A stretch of DNA of 6,082 bases from Actinomycetota bacterium (GCA_013151655.1 JAADHX010000154.1:1-6082); one strand, 5' to 3'; shown: positions 1 to 5,727, counted from the first letter of the stretch. Numbers and translations are program-made. The notes: a model not told the origin generated them from the letters alone.

Positions 1-2
1 TC

Positions 3-80
3 GATTCGTACACGCTCGCCGATGTGGCGTACATGGCTCGGGGCCAACGCACTTGGCCTAGCGAAGCTGTCACGAACTAG
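3..80 (+). CDS. Possible 3' end of an unrecognised plus-strand gene
   Basis: A reading frame open from the left edge encodes 25 residues (beginning DSYTLADVAYMARG and ending PSEAVTN) before a TAG at 78-80. About two thirds of the third codon positions are G or C, which fits coding sequence, and the composition looks protein-like. I do not recognise the family and too little is present to infer a function. The gene would converge on the HNH endonuclease gene, and its last codons lie in the first copy of the 32-bp direct repeat. It could equally be a chance open frame, since 78 bases is short. Confidence 0.35.
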   Translation, partial: DSYTLADVAYMARGQRTWPSEAVTN

Positions 81-136
81 CGGTTAGGCAACGCGTATGA
101 GTGATAGCGAAGCTGTCACGAACTAGCGGTTAGGCA
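59..136. repeat. 32-bp perfect direct repeat, two copies 46 bp apart
   Basis: Positions 59-90 and 105-136 are identical over 32 bases (beginning TAGCGAAGCTGTCACG and ending GGTTAGGCA), separated by 14 unrelated bases (91-104). Copy 1 contains the stop of the plus-strand frame ending at 80. Copy 2 contains the last four codons and TAG stop of the HNH gene on the other strand. Because of the duplication, each copy encodes LPNR-stop on minus and SEAVTN-stop on plus. The flanks are not similar, so this is a local duplication of a gene end rather than a longer tandem array, at least inside this window. No inverted structure is conserved between the copies. Confidence 0.9.
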
Positions 137-1529
137 GTCTTCCGCGGCCTTTGCGGCGTAGTCGAGGCCCGGCCGGGCCTTGTTCCCACCATTCACTACG
201 TCGAATTGGCCCTCCACCGTTGGTTTTTAGCCGATGCGATTTTGGGCACAGCATTTGGCCGTTGTCGACGTTGGTTAGCCCGTTGGGTTGCCATTCGATG
301 ATGTGGTCGGCTTGGCAGCGGTTAGCGGCCCGGCCGCAGCCGCACCGGCAGTAGCGGTCTCGACAGATCATGGCTGTCTTCTGCTCGGGAGTGAATAGTC
401 GAACCTTGCGGCCAAGTTCGAGCACTTCGCCATCGGTGTCGAATACAACTCGCTGTATGTGAGCGTCGATGGCCAGTTCGACAGCCTTGGCGTAACTAAT
501 CGGTGTGCCATTTCCGAGCTCGCACAATGCGTCCTCGGGTGGCGGAGCGTCGCTGGGCAGCCCGGCCATCAGCTTGAGCCCATGTAGTAGATCTTGGAGT
601 CCCATGTGCACGTGCACGATTGCGGTCGGGGTGCGTTTGTTGAGGGCCGCATGGGCGCGTTCGGCCATGATCACTAGAGCGTCGACCCGGCGCTGGGCCG
701 GTTCGCGCAACAAGTTGTCGACCGTGAACTTTCCCTTTCCGAACTCGGCTTCGGCGTCGGCCCATTCGTCCTTGAACAGCTTGTCGACGATGGGGTCGAG
801 TACGTTCGCAAACGCCTCATACTGTTCTGGGGTAAGCGTGCCGCTGAGGATTCCTCGACCGCCAAAACTCTTCGACAGATGAAACGATCGCGCTGCCGCG
901 TCGCTGGCGTCGCGCTCGTCGGGTTCGGTGATATCGGCTGAGTCTTTCCATCTGACGATGGCTTTGGCGAATGAGTCCCAGTCGAACTCGATGGCCCACG
1001 CAACAAGCTTGGGCTCCCATTCGACGAAAGCACCGCCGTATCGTCGAGCCAGACATTCGCCAAGAAGCCGCACATGATGAATCGAGATCAGCCCGGCCTC
1101 GAAAGCAGTGCGGGCTTCTGGCATTCGTTTGAGTTTGTAGGCACACGCTGTGCGACGACCAACGTCGGGGCCTGGCAAGTTGGTTCGCGAACGAAGCATC
1201 GCCTTCACGTTGGCGTGTCCTCGGCTGCTCCAGACCATTGAGTCATCTAATGCACCGATGTGCGAACTATCGAGCGCATCGACGCCGCAGCGAACTCGAT
1301 CGAACATCTCGGTCATCGAGTCGAGAACATCGCCAGATAGCAGTCCCAGGTCAATCTCGGCCGCGGCCTCGACCGCACGCACCAAGTCCTTTAGCTCAGT
1401 GGGCGTACCCGCAGGTACCTCTATCGGCGCGAACTGAGCTAAGTCCTCAGCCATCGGCACAGCAGACCTCGACGGTGGCTCTGACCCTGCAGATAGGCCG
1501 GTTATGAAGTTCTCTTCCACATCGAACAT
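123..1529 (-). CDS. DUF222 / HNH endonuclease domain protein (13E12 repeat family type)
   Basis: This is a 468-residue protein of the actinobacterial DUF222-HNH family, presumed cytoplasmic DNA-binding nucleases whose biological role is largely unknown. The N-terminal and central part (about 45-330) is the helical DUF222 region, with the typical stretch around RTACAYKLKRMPEARTAFEAG and HHVRLLGECLARR (about 127-163). The C-terminal HNH module is at about 388-440: cysteines C389, C394, C396, C398, C405 and C428 give a zinc-knuckle-like cluster, and DHI (D408-H409), N423 and SH (H432) give the H-N-H catalytic set. None of the expected catalytic residues is missing. Length is normal for the family. 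The tail (453-468) is Arg/Lys-rich. The ATG at 1529 is chosen because an in-frame TGA lies 27 bases upstream with no other start between. It has no clear Shine-Dalgarno, and a -10-like hexamer sits 7 bases before it, so a leaderless message is likely. An SOS-like box lies upstream. Confidence 0.93.
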   Translation of the reverse strand: MFDVEENFITGLSAGSEPPSRSAVPMAEDLAQFAPIEVPAGTPTELKDLVRAVEAAAEIDLGLLSGDVLDSMTEMFDRVRCGVDALDSSHIGALDDSMVWSSRGHANVKAMLRSRTNLPGPDVGRRTACAYKLKRMPEARTAFEAGLISIHHVRLLGECLARRYGGAFVEWEPKLVAWAIEFDWDSFAKAIVRWKDSADITEPDERDASDAAARSFHLSKSFGGRGILSGTLTPEQYEAFANVLDPIVDKLFKDEWADAEAEFGKGKFTVDNLLREPAQRRVDALVIMAERAHAALNKRTPTAIVHVHMGLQDLLHGLKLMAGLPSDAPPPEDALCELGNGTPISYAKAVELAIDAHIQRVVFDTDGEVLELGRKVRLFTPEQKTAMICRDRYCRCGCGRAANRCQADHIIEWQPNGLTNVDNGQMLCPKSHRLKTNGGGPIRRSEWWEQGPAGPRLRRKGRGRLPNR

Positions 1530-1536
1530 GCGTACT

Positions 1537-1542
1537 AGACTA
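1537..1542 (-). promoter_or_regulatory. Possible -10 hexamer for a leaderless HNH transcript
   Basis: The minus strand reads TAGTCT, which fits TANNNT, followed by 7 bases and then the ATG at 1529. This is the spacing expected when transcription begins at the start codon, which is common in actinobacteria. The absence of a Shine-Dalgarno before this ATG agrees. No good -35 box is seen 17-18 bases further upstream, so the call is tentative. Confidence 0.4.
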
Positions 1543-1583
1543 TCAGCTAACCCTCACCATTCATCGTGTGCTACCACGTAATC

Positions 1584-1599
1584 TCAAACAATTGTTCTA
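1584..1599. promoter_or_regulatory. Near-consensus actinobacterial SOS (LexA) box
   Basis: The plus strand reads TCAAACAATTGTTCTA. Against the mycobacterial/actinobacterial LexA consensus TCGAAC-N4-GTTCGA, 10 of 12 defined positions match. The mismatches are symmetric, at the third base and the third from last. The core AACAATTGTT is a perfect 10-bp palindrome. It lies 55-70 bases upstream of the HNH endonuclease start, in the only intergenic stretch before that gene. Some M. tuberculosis 13E12-family genes are known to have LexA sites, so DNA-damage control of this gene is plausible. The distance from the proposed -10 is longer than for a classic promoter-overlapping operator. Confidence 0.55.
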
Positions 1600-1600
1600 C

Positions 1601-1948
1601 CTACGTCAGGGTTGGTTCAATTGACTCCGACCCATCGACGGTGGGGAGGCTCTTGACGACGGAACCATCGAAGACCGGAGCGCCGAGCACGATGTCGACG
1701 AGGTGGTCGCCGACCGATTAGAGCCGATAGTTGCGGGTGGCGAGCCCGTCGGCGTCGAAGCTGCAAAAGTCGCGAGGTCTCTGTCCGCGGCTGTAGCAAG
1801 TTCAGGCTGGGCACGTTCGAGCTCGCCGTGGCGGCTGAGGTCGATTCCGGGTCGAAAAACAGGCGCGTGAGGAATCGGTCGTATGCGAAGTGACGCCGGA
1901 TCTGGTTGATGTCGTGACGACCAAGCTTGGCTTTTGATGCGGGGTGAT
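1601..1948 (-). pseudogene. Decayed remnant, AbiEii-like nucleotidyltransferase family (tentative)
   Basis: This 350-base stretch has no intact gene, but the minus strand holds three consecutive coding-like pieces in different phases. Piece A (about 1948-1857) contains DINQIRRHFAYDRFLTRLF, like the N-terminal part of AbiEii/AbiGii-type nucleotidyltransferases. Piece B (1854-1765) contains GIDLSRHGELERA followed by AADRDLATF, like the segment after the DxDL motif of that family. Piece C (1768-1601) contains SFDADGLATRNYRL, a TAA at 1718-1720, then DHLVDIVLGAPVFDG and a TAG at 1601-1603. The part that should hold the KGG motif is missing at the A/B junction near a run of five T (1855-1859), and the first Asp of DxDL is Gly. 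I see at least two frame changes, one internal stop, one probable deletion and no start codon. The family match is from memory of the pattern, not a search. The remnant begins immediately after the MerR stop codon. Confidence 0.5.
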
Positions 1949-2749
1949 CTACGGAGCCAGCGGTATGTCGATTCGTGTTTGTTGCTCCTCGAGAGAGCCG
2001 AGGTACGTCTCTCGGGCTGATCCGTTGGGTCGACGTTGCTGGTTGTATACCCAATCGGTGAGCGTGGCGTGGGCCACTGGAAGCGATTGCAAGGGGCCGC
2101 GGCAAAGCGCGACCGCGGTTGGCCCTCCCTCGATGTCGACGACAACAGTGTTTCTGGGGAGTCCCACGCCAGTCATGTCGATCTCGGGGCGGACTCCGAT
2201 GGTGAGGTGGAGTTGATCGTGCGCCGCAGCATGGATGACACAGATGCCGTCGCCGTCATTGCTGATGCCTTCTTGATCGGCCCAGGCAAAAAGGTCCTCG
2301 AATGCGACAGCGACGACCCGATACTCGTCATCGGAGCCGACCCGGAGGTTGCGGCCGACGATCTGGAACGGCGAGATGTCGGTGACCTTGGGCTGATGAT
2401 CGTCACTCCAAAGAGGCTTGTCCATGTGATCAAGCAAAGCGAGCGCGGCTTCGGCCTGGATGGCATCGCGTTGGCGGCGGGTTCGTTCCGCAGCGATGAT
2501 CTCTGTGACGTCGGTTGCGCCGGTCAGGATTCCTCTGATCGTTGGCACGTCAAGGTCGAGGGCTCGCATCACCGCAATCGTGGTCGCCGTCTTGAGTTGA
2601 CCGGGTCGGTAGTAGCGGTACCCCGATCTCGGGTCGACTCGGACGGGGTGGAGGAGCCCGATGTCGTCGTAGTGTCGCAATGCTCGCACCGTCAGGCGGG
2701 TCAATCTGGCGAAATGACCGATGCTGAACTCGATTTCGGTTTCCACCAT
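1949..2749 (-). CDS. MerR-family transcriptional regulator with GyrI-like effector domain
   Basis: This 266-residue regulator has an N-terminal MerR winged helix-turn-helix (about 9-75: FSIGHFARLTRLTVRALRHY, then YDDIGLL and the wing RVDPRSGYRYY). A linker helix follows (about 80-112), and then a C-terminal GyrI-like / effector-binding domain (about 125-265) that usually binds small hydrophobic or cationic ligands. There is no cysteine cluster, so a metal-sensing type is unlikely. The ATG at 2749 is supported by a strong AGGAGG seven bases upstream (2757-2762), which lies inside the preceding gene. Its first 49 bases overlap the end of the flavin split-barrel gene. It is the last gene of a three-gene operon and probably acts at the 19-bp-spacer promoter at 3606-3636. 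The inducer is unknown. Confidence 0.93.
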   Translation of the reverse strand: MVETEIEFSIGHFARLTRLTVRALRHYDDIGLLHPVRVDPRSGYRYYRPGQLKTATTIAVMRALDLDVPTIRGILTGATDVTEIIAAERTRRQRDAIQAEAALALLDHMDKPLWSDDHQPKVTDISPFQIVGRNLRVGSDDEYRVVAVAFEDLFAWADQEGISNDGDGICVIHAAAHDQLHLTIGVRPEIDMTGVGLPRNTVVVDIEGGPTAVALCRGPLQSLPVAHATLTDWVYNQQRRPNGSARETYLGSLEEQQTRIDIPLAP

Positions 2750-3192
2750 CGTATGACCTCCTGTTTGTTGTTCGTGAATGTTGTCAGCTCGAACCCGATC
2801 AGGTCCAGGCGCACCGCCACGATTCGGGCGAACTGTTCATCCGACCAGAAGTCACGGGGCCGGTACCCGTAGGGAACCGATTCGGCCTCGAAGCGATTCA
2901 CGGTTGCGGCCACGAAGTCTCGAGCGCCGATGACCGACGCTCTGACCGTGGTCAGCAGGTGCTTGTCGTCTCGTTGTTGATAGACGAGCGTCGCTACTGG
3001 CCGCTCCTGGACATCCACGGCTTTGAGCGACGTTCCGTCGGTCAACATGACTCCAGCACGGCCATCGGGGTCCCAGATGGGGTGGACGAGTCGCACGCTC
3101 GGGTTCCCGAGCCGGTTCACGGTGGTCATCGCCGCCAGCGGGCTCCGGCGAGAGATTTGTTCAACCACCGCCGGGTCGGGCGACCCGATCAT
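2701..3192 (-). CDS. Pyridoxamine 5'-phosphate oxidase-like (flavin split-barrel) family protein
   Basis: This 163-residue cytoplasmic protein has the split beta-barrel fold pattern of the PNPOx / F420-dependent reductase superfamily. It shows SPLAAMTTVNRLGNPSVRLVHPIWD (about 17-41) as the first strands, TDGTSLKAVDVQERPVATLVY (51-71) as the cofactor-phosphate segment, then the RASVIGARDF strand (84-93), a loop with RPRDFW (111-116) and a last strand ending near EVIRWWKP. Members bind FMN, F420 or haem; which one cannot be told here. The substrate is unknown and it should not be read as pyridoxal phosphate synthesis. Its ATG overlaps the VOC gene stop as ATGA, with GGAG five bases upstream (3198-3201). 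The last 13 or so residues (KPKSSSASVISPD) are encoded in the overlap with the MerR gene and look like a non-conserved extension. Confidence 0.85.
   Translation of the reverse strand: MIGSPDPAVVEQISRRSPLAAMTTVNRLGNPSVRLVHPIWDPDGRAGVMLTDGTSLKAVDVQERPVATLVYQQRDDKHLLTTVRASVIGARDFVAATVNRFEAESVPYGYRPRDFWSDEQFARIVAVRLDLIGFELTTFTNNKQEVIRWWKPKSSSASVISPD
2757..2762 (-). promoter_or_regulatory. Strong ribosome binding site for the MerR gene
   Basis: AGGAGG on the minus strand, seven bases before the ATG at 2749. It is embedded in codons of the upstream PNPOx-like gene (within KQEVIR), so the MerR gene can initiate independently despite the 49-base overlap. It decides the start codon. Confidence 0.85.
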
Positions 3193-3599
3193 TGCTGCTC
3201 CGGTGTTTGGTCCGGGATGAACAACAACTCGACCACGTCAACCAGCAACCCGTCAGGGTCGACAGCCATGAAGTGGCGTTGACCGAATTCTTCGTCTCTC
3301 AGTTCTTGGGCGACAGCCAACCCGTTGCTGATGGCGTGTTCGTACAGCTCGGTTGCATTGTCGACTTCGAAACTTATAAGGACTCCGGCCGGTGGCTGTT
3401 GGTAGTCGACGGGGACCGAGTCATGACCTGCTGCCACCAACGCCAGTTGCATGCCGCCGGGGTCGGCGTCTGGGGCGTTGAGCACGATGTACCAGTCGGA
3501 CTCCCAAGCGACTTTAAGACCAACGAGCGCTGTATAGAAGTCTCGGCTTGCGGTCAGGTCAGATGCGCAAATATCGGGGTATATGCTTTTGATCGTCAT
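3189..3599 (-). CDS. VOC (glyoxalase/bleomycin-resistance) family protein
   Basis: This 136-residue protein has one complete pair of beta-alpha-beta-beta-beta units. The first half includes SIYPDICASDLTASRDFYTALVG (5-27), typical of VOC proteins, then WYIVLNAPD (36-44). The second half has GVLISFEVDNATELYEHA (72-89) and ends FGQRHFMAVDPDGLLVDVVE (105-124). H109 and E124 sit where metal ligands are often found, but the first-strand position holds Asp/Cys rather than His, so glyoxalase I activity is not supported. Such proteins may bind or modify a small electrophile or antibiotic. It is the first gene of the VOC - PNPOx-like - MerR operon. The ATG at 3599 has only a poor Shine-Dalgarno, and a -10-like hexamer lies six bases before it, suggesting leaderless translation. 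Whether the three proteins act on one inducing compound is inference. Confidence 0.93.
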   Translation of the reverse strand: MTIKSIYPDICASDLTASRDFYTALVGLKVAWESDWYIVLNAPDADPGGMQLALVAAGHDSVPVDYQQPPAGVLISFEVDNATELYEHAISNGLAVAQELRDEEFGQRHFMAVDPDGLLVDVVELLFIPDQTPEQQ

Positions 3600-3605
3600 G
3601 GCTCA

Positions 3606-3636
3606 AGCGAACACCCTCTCGCGAGGAGAGAGTCAA
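3606..3636 (-). promoter_or_regulatory. MerR-type promoter with 19-bp spacer and internal dyad
   Basis: On the minus strand a perfect TTGAC(T) -35 box (3631-3636) is followed by a 19-bp spacer (3612-3630) and TTCGCT (3606-3611) as a weak -10. Six bases later comes the ATG of the VOC gene, so the message would be leaderless. The spacer contains the dyad CTCTC-CTCGC-GAGAG (3616-3630), including the perfect palindrome CTCGCGAG. Long 19-20 bp spacers holding an operator are the hallmark of promoters activated by MerR-family proteins, and a MerR gene closes this operon. A second TTGAC (3645-3650) lies 14 bases further upstream without a matching -10. The -10 is poor, as often at activator-dependent promoters. 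Confidence 0.6.
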
Positions 3637-3708
3637 GCAATACCCGTCAAGTATCGACTGCGGCGAGGCGCGACCATCTCCTCGGTAACATTGAGACGCG
3701 GAACCTAA

Positions 3709-4620
3709 CTATTTGAAGCGGTCGACGGCGGTGGTGAAGTCGTCTGGCCAAGGAGATTCGAAGCGGACCAGTTCGCCGGTCGACGGATGTTCGAACCCGA
3801 GTTCGGCGGCGTGGAGAAGCACTCGACCAACGCCTAGCCGATCTGGCCGCCCGTAGACCTCGTCGCCGATTACCGGTGCTCCCACAGCAGCAAGGTGGAC
3901 ACGAATCTGGTGCGTCCGGCCGGTCTCGAGCTGGCAGTCCATGAGCGTGGCCACGGCTGGATCGGTGTAACGCGTGCGAACTTCGTAGTGAGTTCTGGCC
4001 GGTTTGCCATCGTGGGCCACGGCCATCTTGGTGCGGGTCCTGCGGCTGCGGCCGATCGGGGCGTCGACAACACCTCGTTCGTTTTCGGGACCACCCCAGC
4101 ACAACGCGACGTATCGTCGTGTGACCTCGTGGGTCGACAGTGCGCCAACCAAGGCTTCGTAGGCGGTGTTGGTGCGAGCCACCACCAACAATCCCGTGGT
4201 GTCTCGATCGAGTCGGTGCACGATTCCTGGGCGTTCTATCTGACCAACGCTGGCAATCTCTGGGTACCTGACCAGCAGACCGTTAACGAGGGTGTCGTCG
4301 ACGTGTCCTGGCCCTGGGTGCACGACGAGGCCTGCTGGCTTGTTGACGATGATGATGTGGTGGTCCTCGAACACCACAGGAACCTCGATCGAATCGACTG
4401 GTTCGGGGCCTGAGGGAGCCGCCTTTGGTGGCAAATCTATGGTGATTTCGTCGCCCACGGCAACTCTGACAACCCGCTCGGTTGGCAGAGATCCGTTGAG
4501 GAGCACCCTGCCGTCGGCGAGCAAGGTCTTGACCGCGGTTCGGCTCCAGCCGGTAATAAGCGCAGCGACCCGGTCGAGGCGCTCGCCATCGAGCGACGGC
4601 GGGATTTCCTCGACAATCAC
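3709..4620 (-). CDS. rluD: RluA/RluD-family 23S rRNA pseudouridine synthase
   Basis: This 303-residue enzyme isomerises uridine to pseudouridine in structured RNA, most likely large-subunit rRNA. An N-terminal S4 RNA-binding domain (about 13-63: GERLDRVAALITGWSRTAV, then DGRVLLNG) precedes the catalytic domain. The catalytic domain has NKPAGLVVHPGPG (93-105), the catalytic loop HRLDRDTTGLL (135-145; D138 is the nucleophile), ARTHYEV (208-214) and GRTHQIRVHLA (234-244). All family motifs are intact and the length is normal. RluA, RluC and RluD cannot be separated on sequence alone; the S4 domain excludes plain RluA and the lspA neighbour fits RluD/YlyB-type genes. The GTG start at 4620 overlaps the lspA TGA as GTGA and has no Shine-Dalgarno, so translation is probably coupled. 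It is the last gene of the dksA-like - lspA - rluD operon. Confidence 0.94.
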   Translation of the reverse strand: MIVEEIPPSLDGERLDRVAALITGWSRTAVKTLLADGRVLLNGSLPTERVVRVAVGDEITIDLPPKAAPSGPEPVDSIEVPVVFEDHHIIIVNKPAGLVVHPGPGHVDDTLVNGLLVRYPEIASVGQIERPGIVHRLDRDTTGLLVVARTNTAYEALVGALSTHEVTRRYVALCWGGPENERGVVDAPIGRSRRTRTKMAVAHDGKPARTHYEVRTRYTDPAVATLMDCQLETGRTHQIRVHLAAVGAPVIGDEVYGRPDRLGVGRVLLHAAELGFEHPSTGELVRFESPWPDDFTTAVDRFK

Positions 4621-5177
4621 GTCGGCTGGTCTGCTTGTTGGCTAGCGGCTTCTGGCCCTGTTTCGACTGTGTCGTCCTCGGATCCAGAGCGCCAGGTCAA
4701 CGCAATCAACGACAGGCTCCCCACGACCACTGACATGTCAGCCACGTTAAACACCGGATACCACTGGAAGTCGATGAAGTCGACTACGGCGCCGCGGAGC
4801 CAGCCTTCGCCTCGGAAGAGGCGATCGAGCACGTTGCCGATGGCGCCACCAAAGATCACGGAGTACGCGACGAATGGCCGGCCACTGTCGATTCGACTTC
4901 GAAAGAAGTACATCGCAATGATGATGATGAGAATGAGAATGCCGAGAAACGGTCCGAGGTCTTTGCCTATTGACCAGGCTGCCCCGGTGTTGCCGATCTC
5001 TCTGAATCGGAGAGTCCAGACAACATCGATGGGACCGTCGGCCAATGCAGTCGTGGCCCACCACTTTGTTAGCTGGTCGACGACGACGAGAACTCCGCCG
5101 ATCGCGAGAAGACGCCGCCGCGAAGATCGAGCATCGACCTCAGCCGGTTTGTGTCCTGGAGCGCCGGTTTCGGTCAC
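4617..5177 (-). CDS. lspA: Lipoprotein signal peptidase (signal peptidase II)
   Basis: This 186-residue inner-membrane aspartic protease cleaves the signal peptide of prolipoproteins after lipidation by Lgt. Four membrane spans are visible: about 23-40, 74-92, 101-117 and 145-162. Conserved motifs are VDQLTKWW (33-40), NTGAAWS (63-69), GGAIGNVLDRL (110-120) with catalytic D118, and FNVADMSVVVG (143-153) with catalytic D147. All the key residues are present. The N-terminal arm (1-21) and the acidic C-terminal tail (164-186) are cytoplasmic extensions that vary in the family. The GTG start at 5177 overlaps the upstream TGA as GTGA with only a weak ribosome site, pointing to translational coupling. 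It is the middle gene of the operon. Confidence 0.97.
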   Translation of the reverse strand: MTETGAPGHKPAEVDARSSRRRLLAIGGVLVVVDQLTKWWATTALADGPIDVVWTLRFREIGNTGAAWSIGKDLGPFLGILILIIIIAMYFFRSRIDSGRPFVAYSVIFGGAIGNVLDRLFRGEGWLRGAVVDFIDFQWYPVFNVADMSVVVGSLSLIALTWRSGSEDDTVETGPEAASQQADQPT

Positions 5178-5674
5178 CGCCAGTTCATACCGCGGGACTT
5201 TTCATCCACCCGCATGTCGGCCTGTGGAATTGCCTCAAGACGTATCTTAGGAATACGCAGCCCCGACACAACGCTCACGCCGTACGTGCCCGCAACTATT
5301 CGTTCGAGGGCCGCGTCGATATCGCGCACCGCTTCGCGAGCTTGGGCCGACATCGCTAAGTCGCGTTCGCGTTCGACGGCGATCGAGTCGCCCTCGCCCG
5401 ATTCGTCGTCGAACTGGACATCGCCCGGTTCGCGATCGCGCGCCAACTGATCGGCCTCGGCCTGAAGGCTCTCGGCATGGCGCGTGTAGCGCGCCCGCTC
5501 TTCAAGCAGTGCCTCTTTTTGGACCGCGAGAAACTTGTCGCCGAAGGGGCTCTTTACGGCCTTCTTCGGTGCCTTGGCCTTCTTAGCCGCTGTCTTGGCG
5601 GTTGCCGCCGTTGCCTCGTCAGTAGCCTTGTTGGCGGGTTTCTTCTTGGCTGTAGTTTTGGACTTGGCAGCCAT
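5174..5674 (-). CDS. DksA/TraR-like protein lacking the zinc-finger cysteines
   Basis: This 166-residue protein has an N-terminal Lys/Ala-rich basic tail (1-41) and a coiled-coil region (about 46-80 and 95-127: FLAVQKEALLEERARY, SIAVERERDLAMSAQAREAV). Its C-terminal module matches the DksA/TraR zinc finger in spacing: AGTYGVSVVSGLRIPKIRLEAIP (128-150) then MRVDE (154-158). The four positions that hold Cys in the C4 type are S134, S137, R155 and E158, and the protein has no cysteine at all. DksA binds RNA polymerase through the secondary channel and tunes rRNA and amino-acid promoters. Whether this protein does so is unknown. A basic tail of this kind often contacts nucleic acid. The ATG at 5674 is supported by GAGGAG nine bases upstream. 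It is the first gene of the operon with lspA and rluD, and divergent from ileS. Confidence 0.85.
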   Translation of the reverse strand: MAAKSKTTAKKKPANKATDEATAATAKTAAKKAKAPKKAVKSPFGDKFLAVQKEALLEERARYTRHAESLQAEADQLARDREPGDVQFDDESGEGDSIAVERERDLAMSAQAREAVRDIDAALERIVAGTYGVSVVSGLRIPKIRLEAIPQADMRVDEKSRGMNWR

Positions 5675-5683
5675 AGTTCGTGT

Positions 5684-5689
5684 CTCCTC
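5684..5689 (-). promoter_or_regulatory. Ribosome binding site of the DksA-like gene
   Basis: GAGGAG on the minus strand, nine bases upstream of the ATG at 5674. It is the only strong Shine-Dalgarno in this operon, which fits coupled translation of lspA and rluD. Confidence 0.8.
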
Positions 5690-5727
5690 AACCGGGCCAA
5701 ACCGGCCCCACTATCGGAAAGGGCCGC

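Noticed and set aside
59..136. GTTAGGC at the end of each repeat copy resembles the integron attC R' core (GTTRRRY).
   Set aside because: The matching 5' arm is only partly present before copy 1 and absent before copy 2, and there is no integrase or cassette structure. Chance is sufficient.
1606..2145. Minus-strand open frames of 160-180 codons crossing the MerR gene end.
   Set aside because: As whole proteins they are out-of-frame readings of the MerR gene; only their downstream parts, beyond the MerR stop, contain the decayed coding pieces listed as a pseudogene.
2036..2872. Long plus-strand open frame of 278 codons opposite the MerR gene.
   Set aside because: It is the antisense shadow of a clear MerR/GyrI-like protein and has no recognisable domain or ribosome site.
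3616..3630. Hairpin CTCTC-N5-GAGAG read as an intrinsic terminator after the rluD operon.
   Set aside because: No T run follows on either strand, and it sits exactly in the spacer between a TTGACT box and a -10-like hexamer, so an operator is the better reading.
3648..3692. Tiny minus-strand frame of 14 codons with a nearby GAGGAG between rluD and the VOC gene, considered as a leader peptide.
   Set aside because: The purine run touches the ATG with no usable spacing, and nothing about the peptide suggests attenuation.
3895..4413. Plus-strand open frame of 172 codons opposite rluD.
   Set aside because: It is antisense to intact, motif-complete pseudouridine synthase sequence, so it is a shadow.
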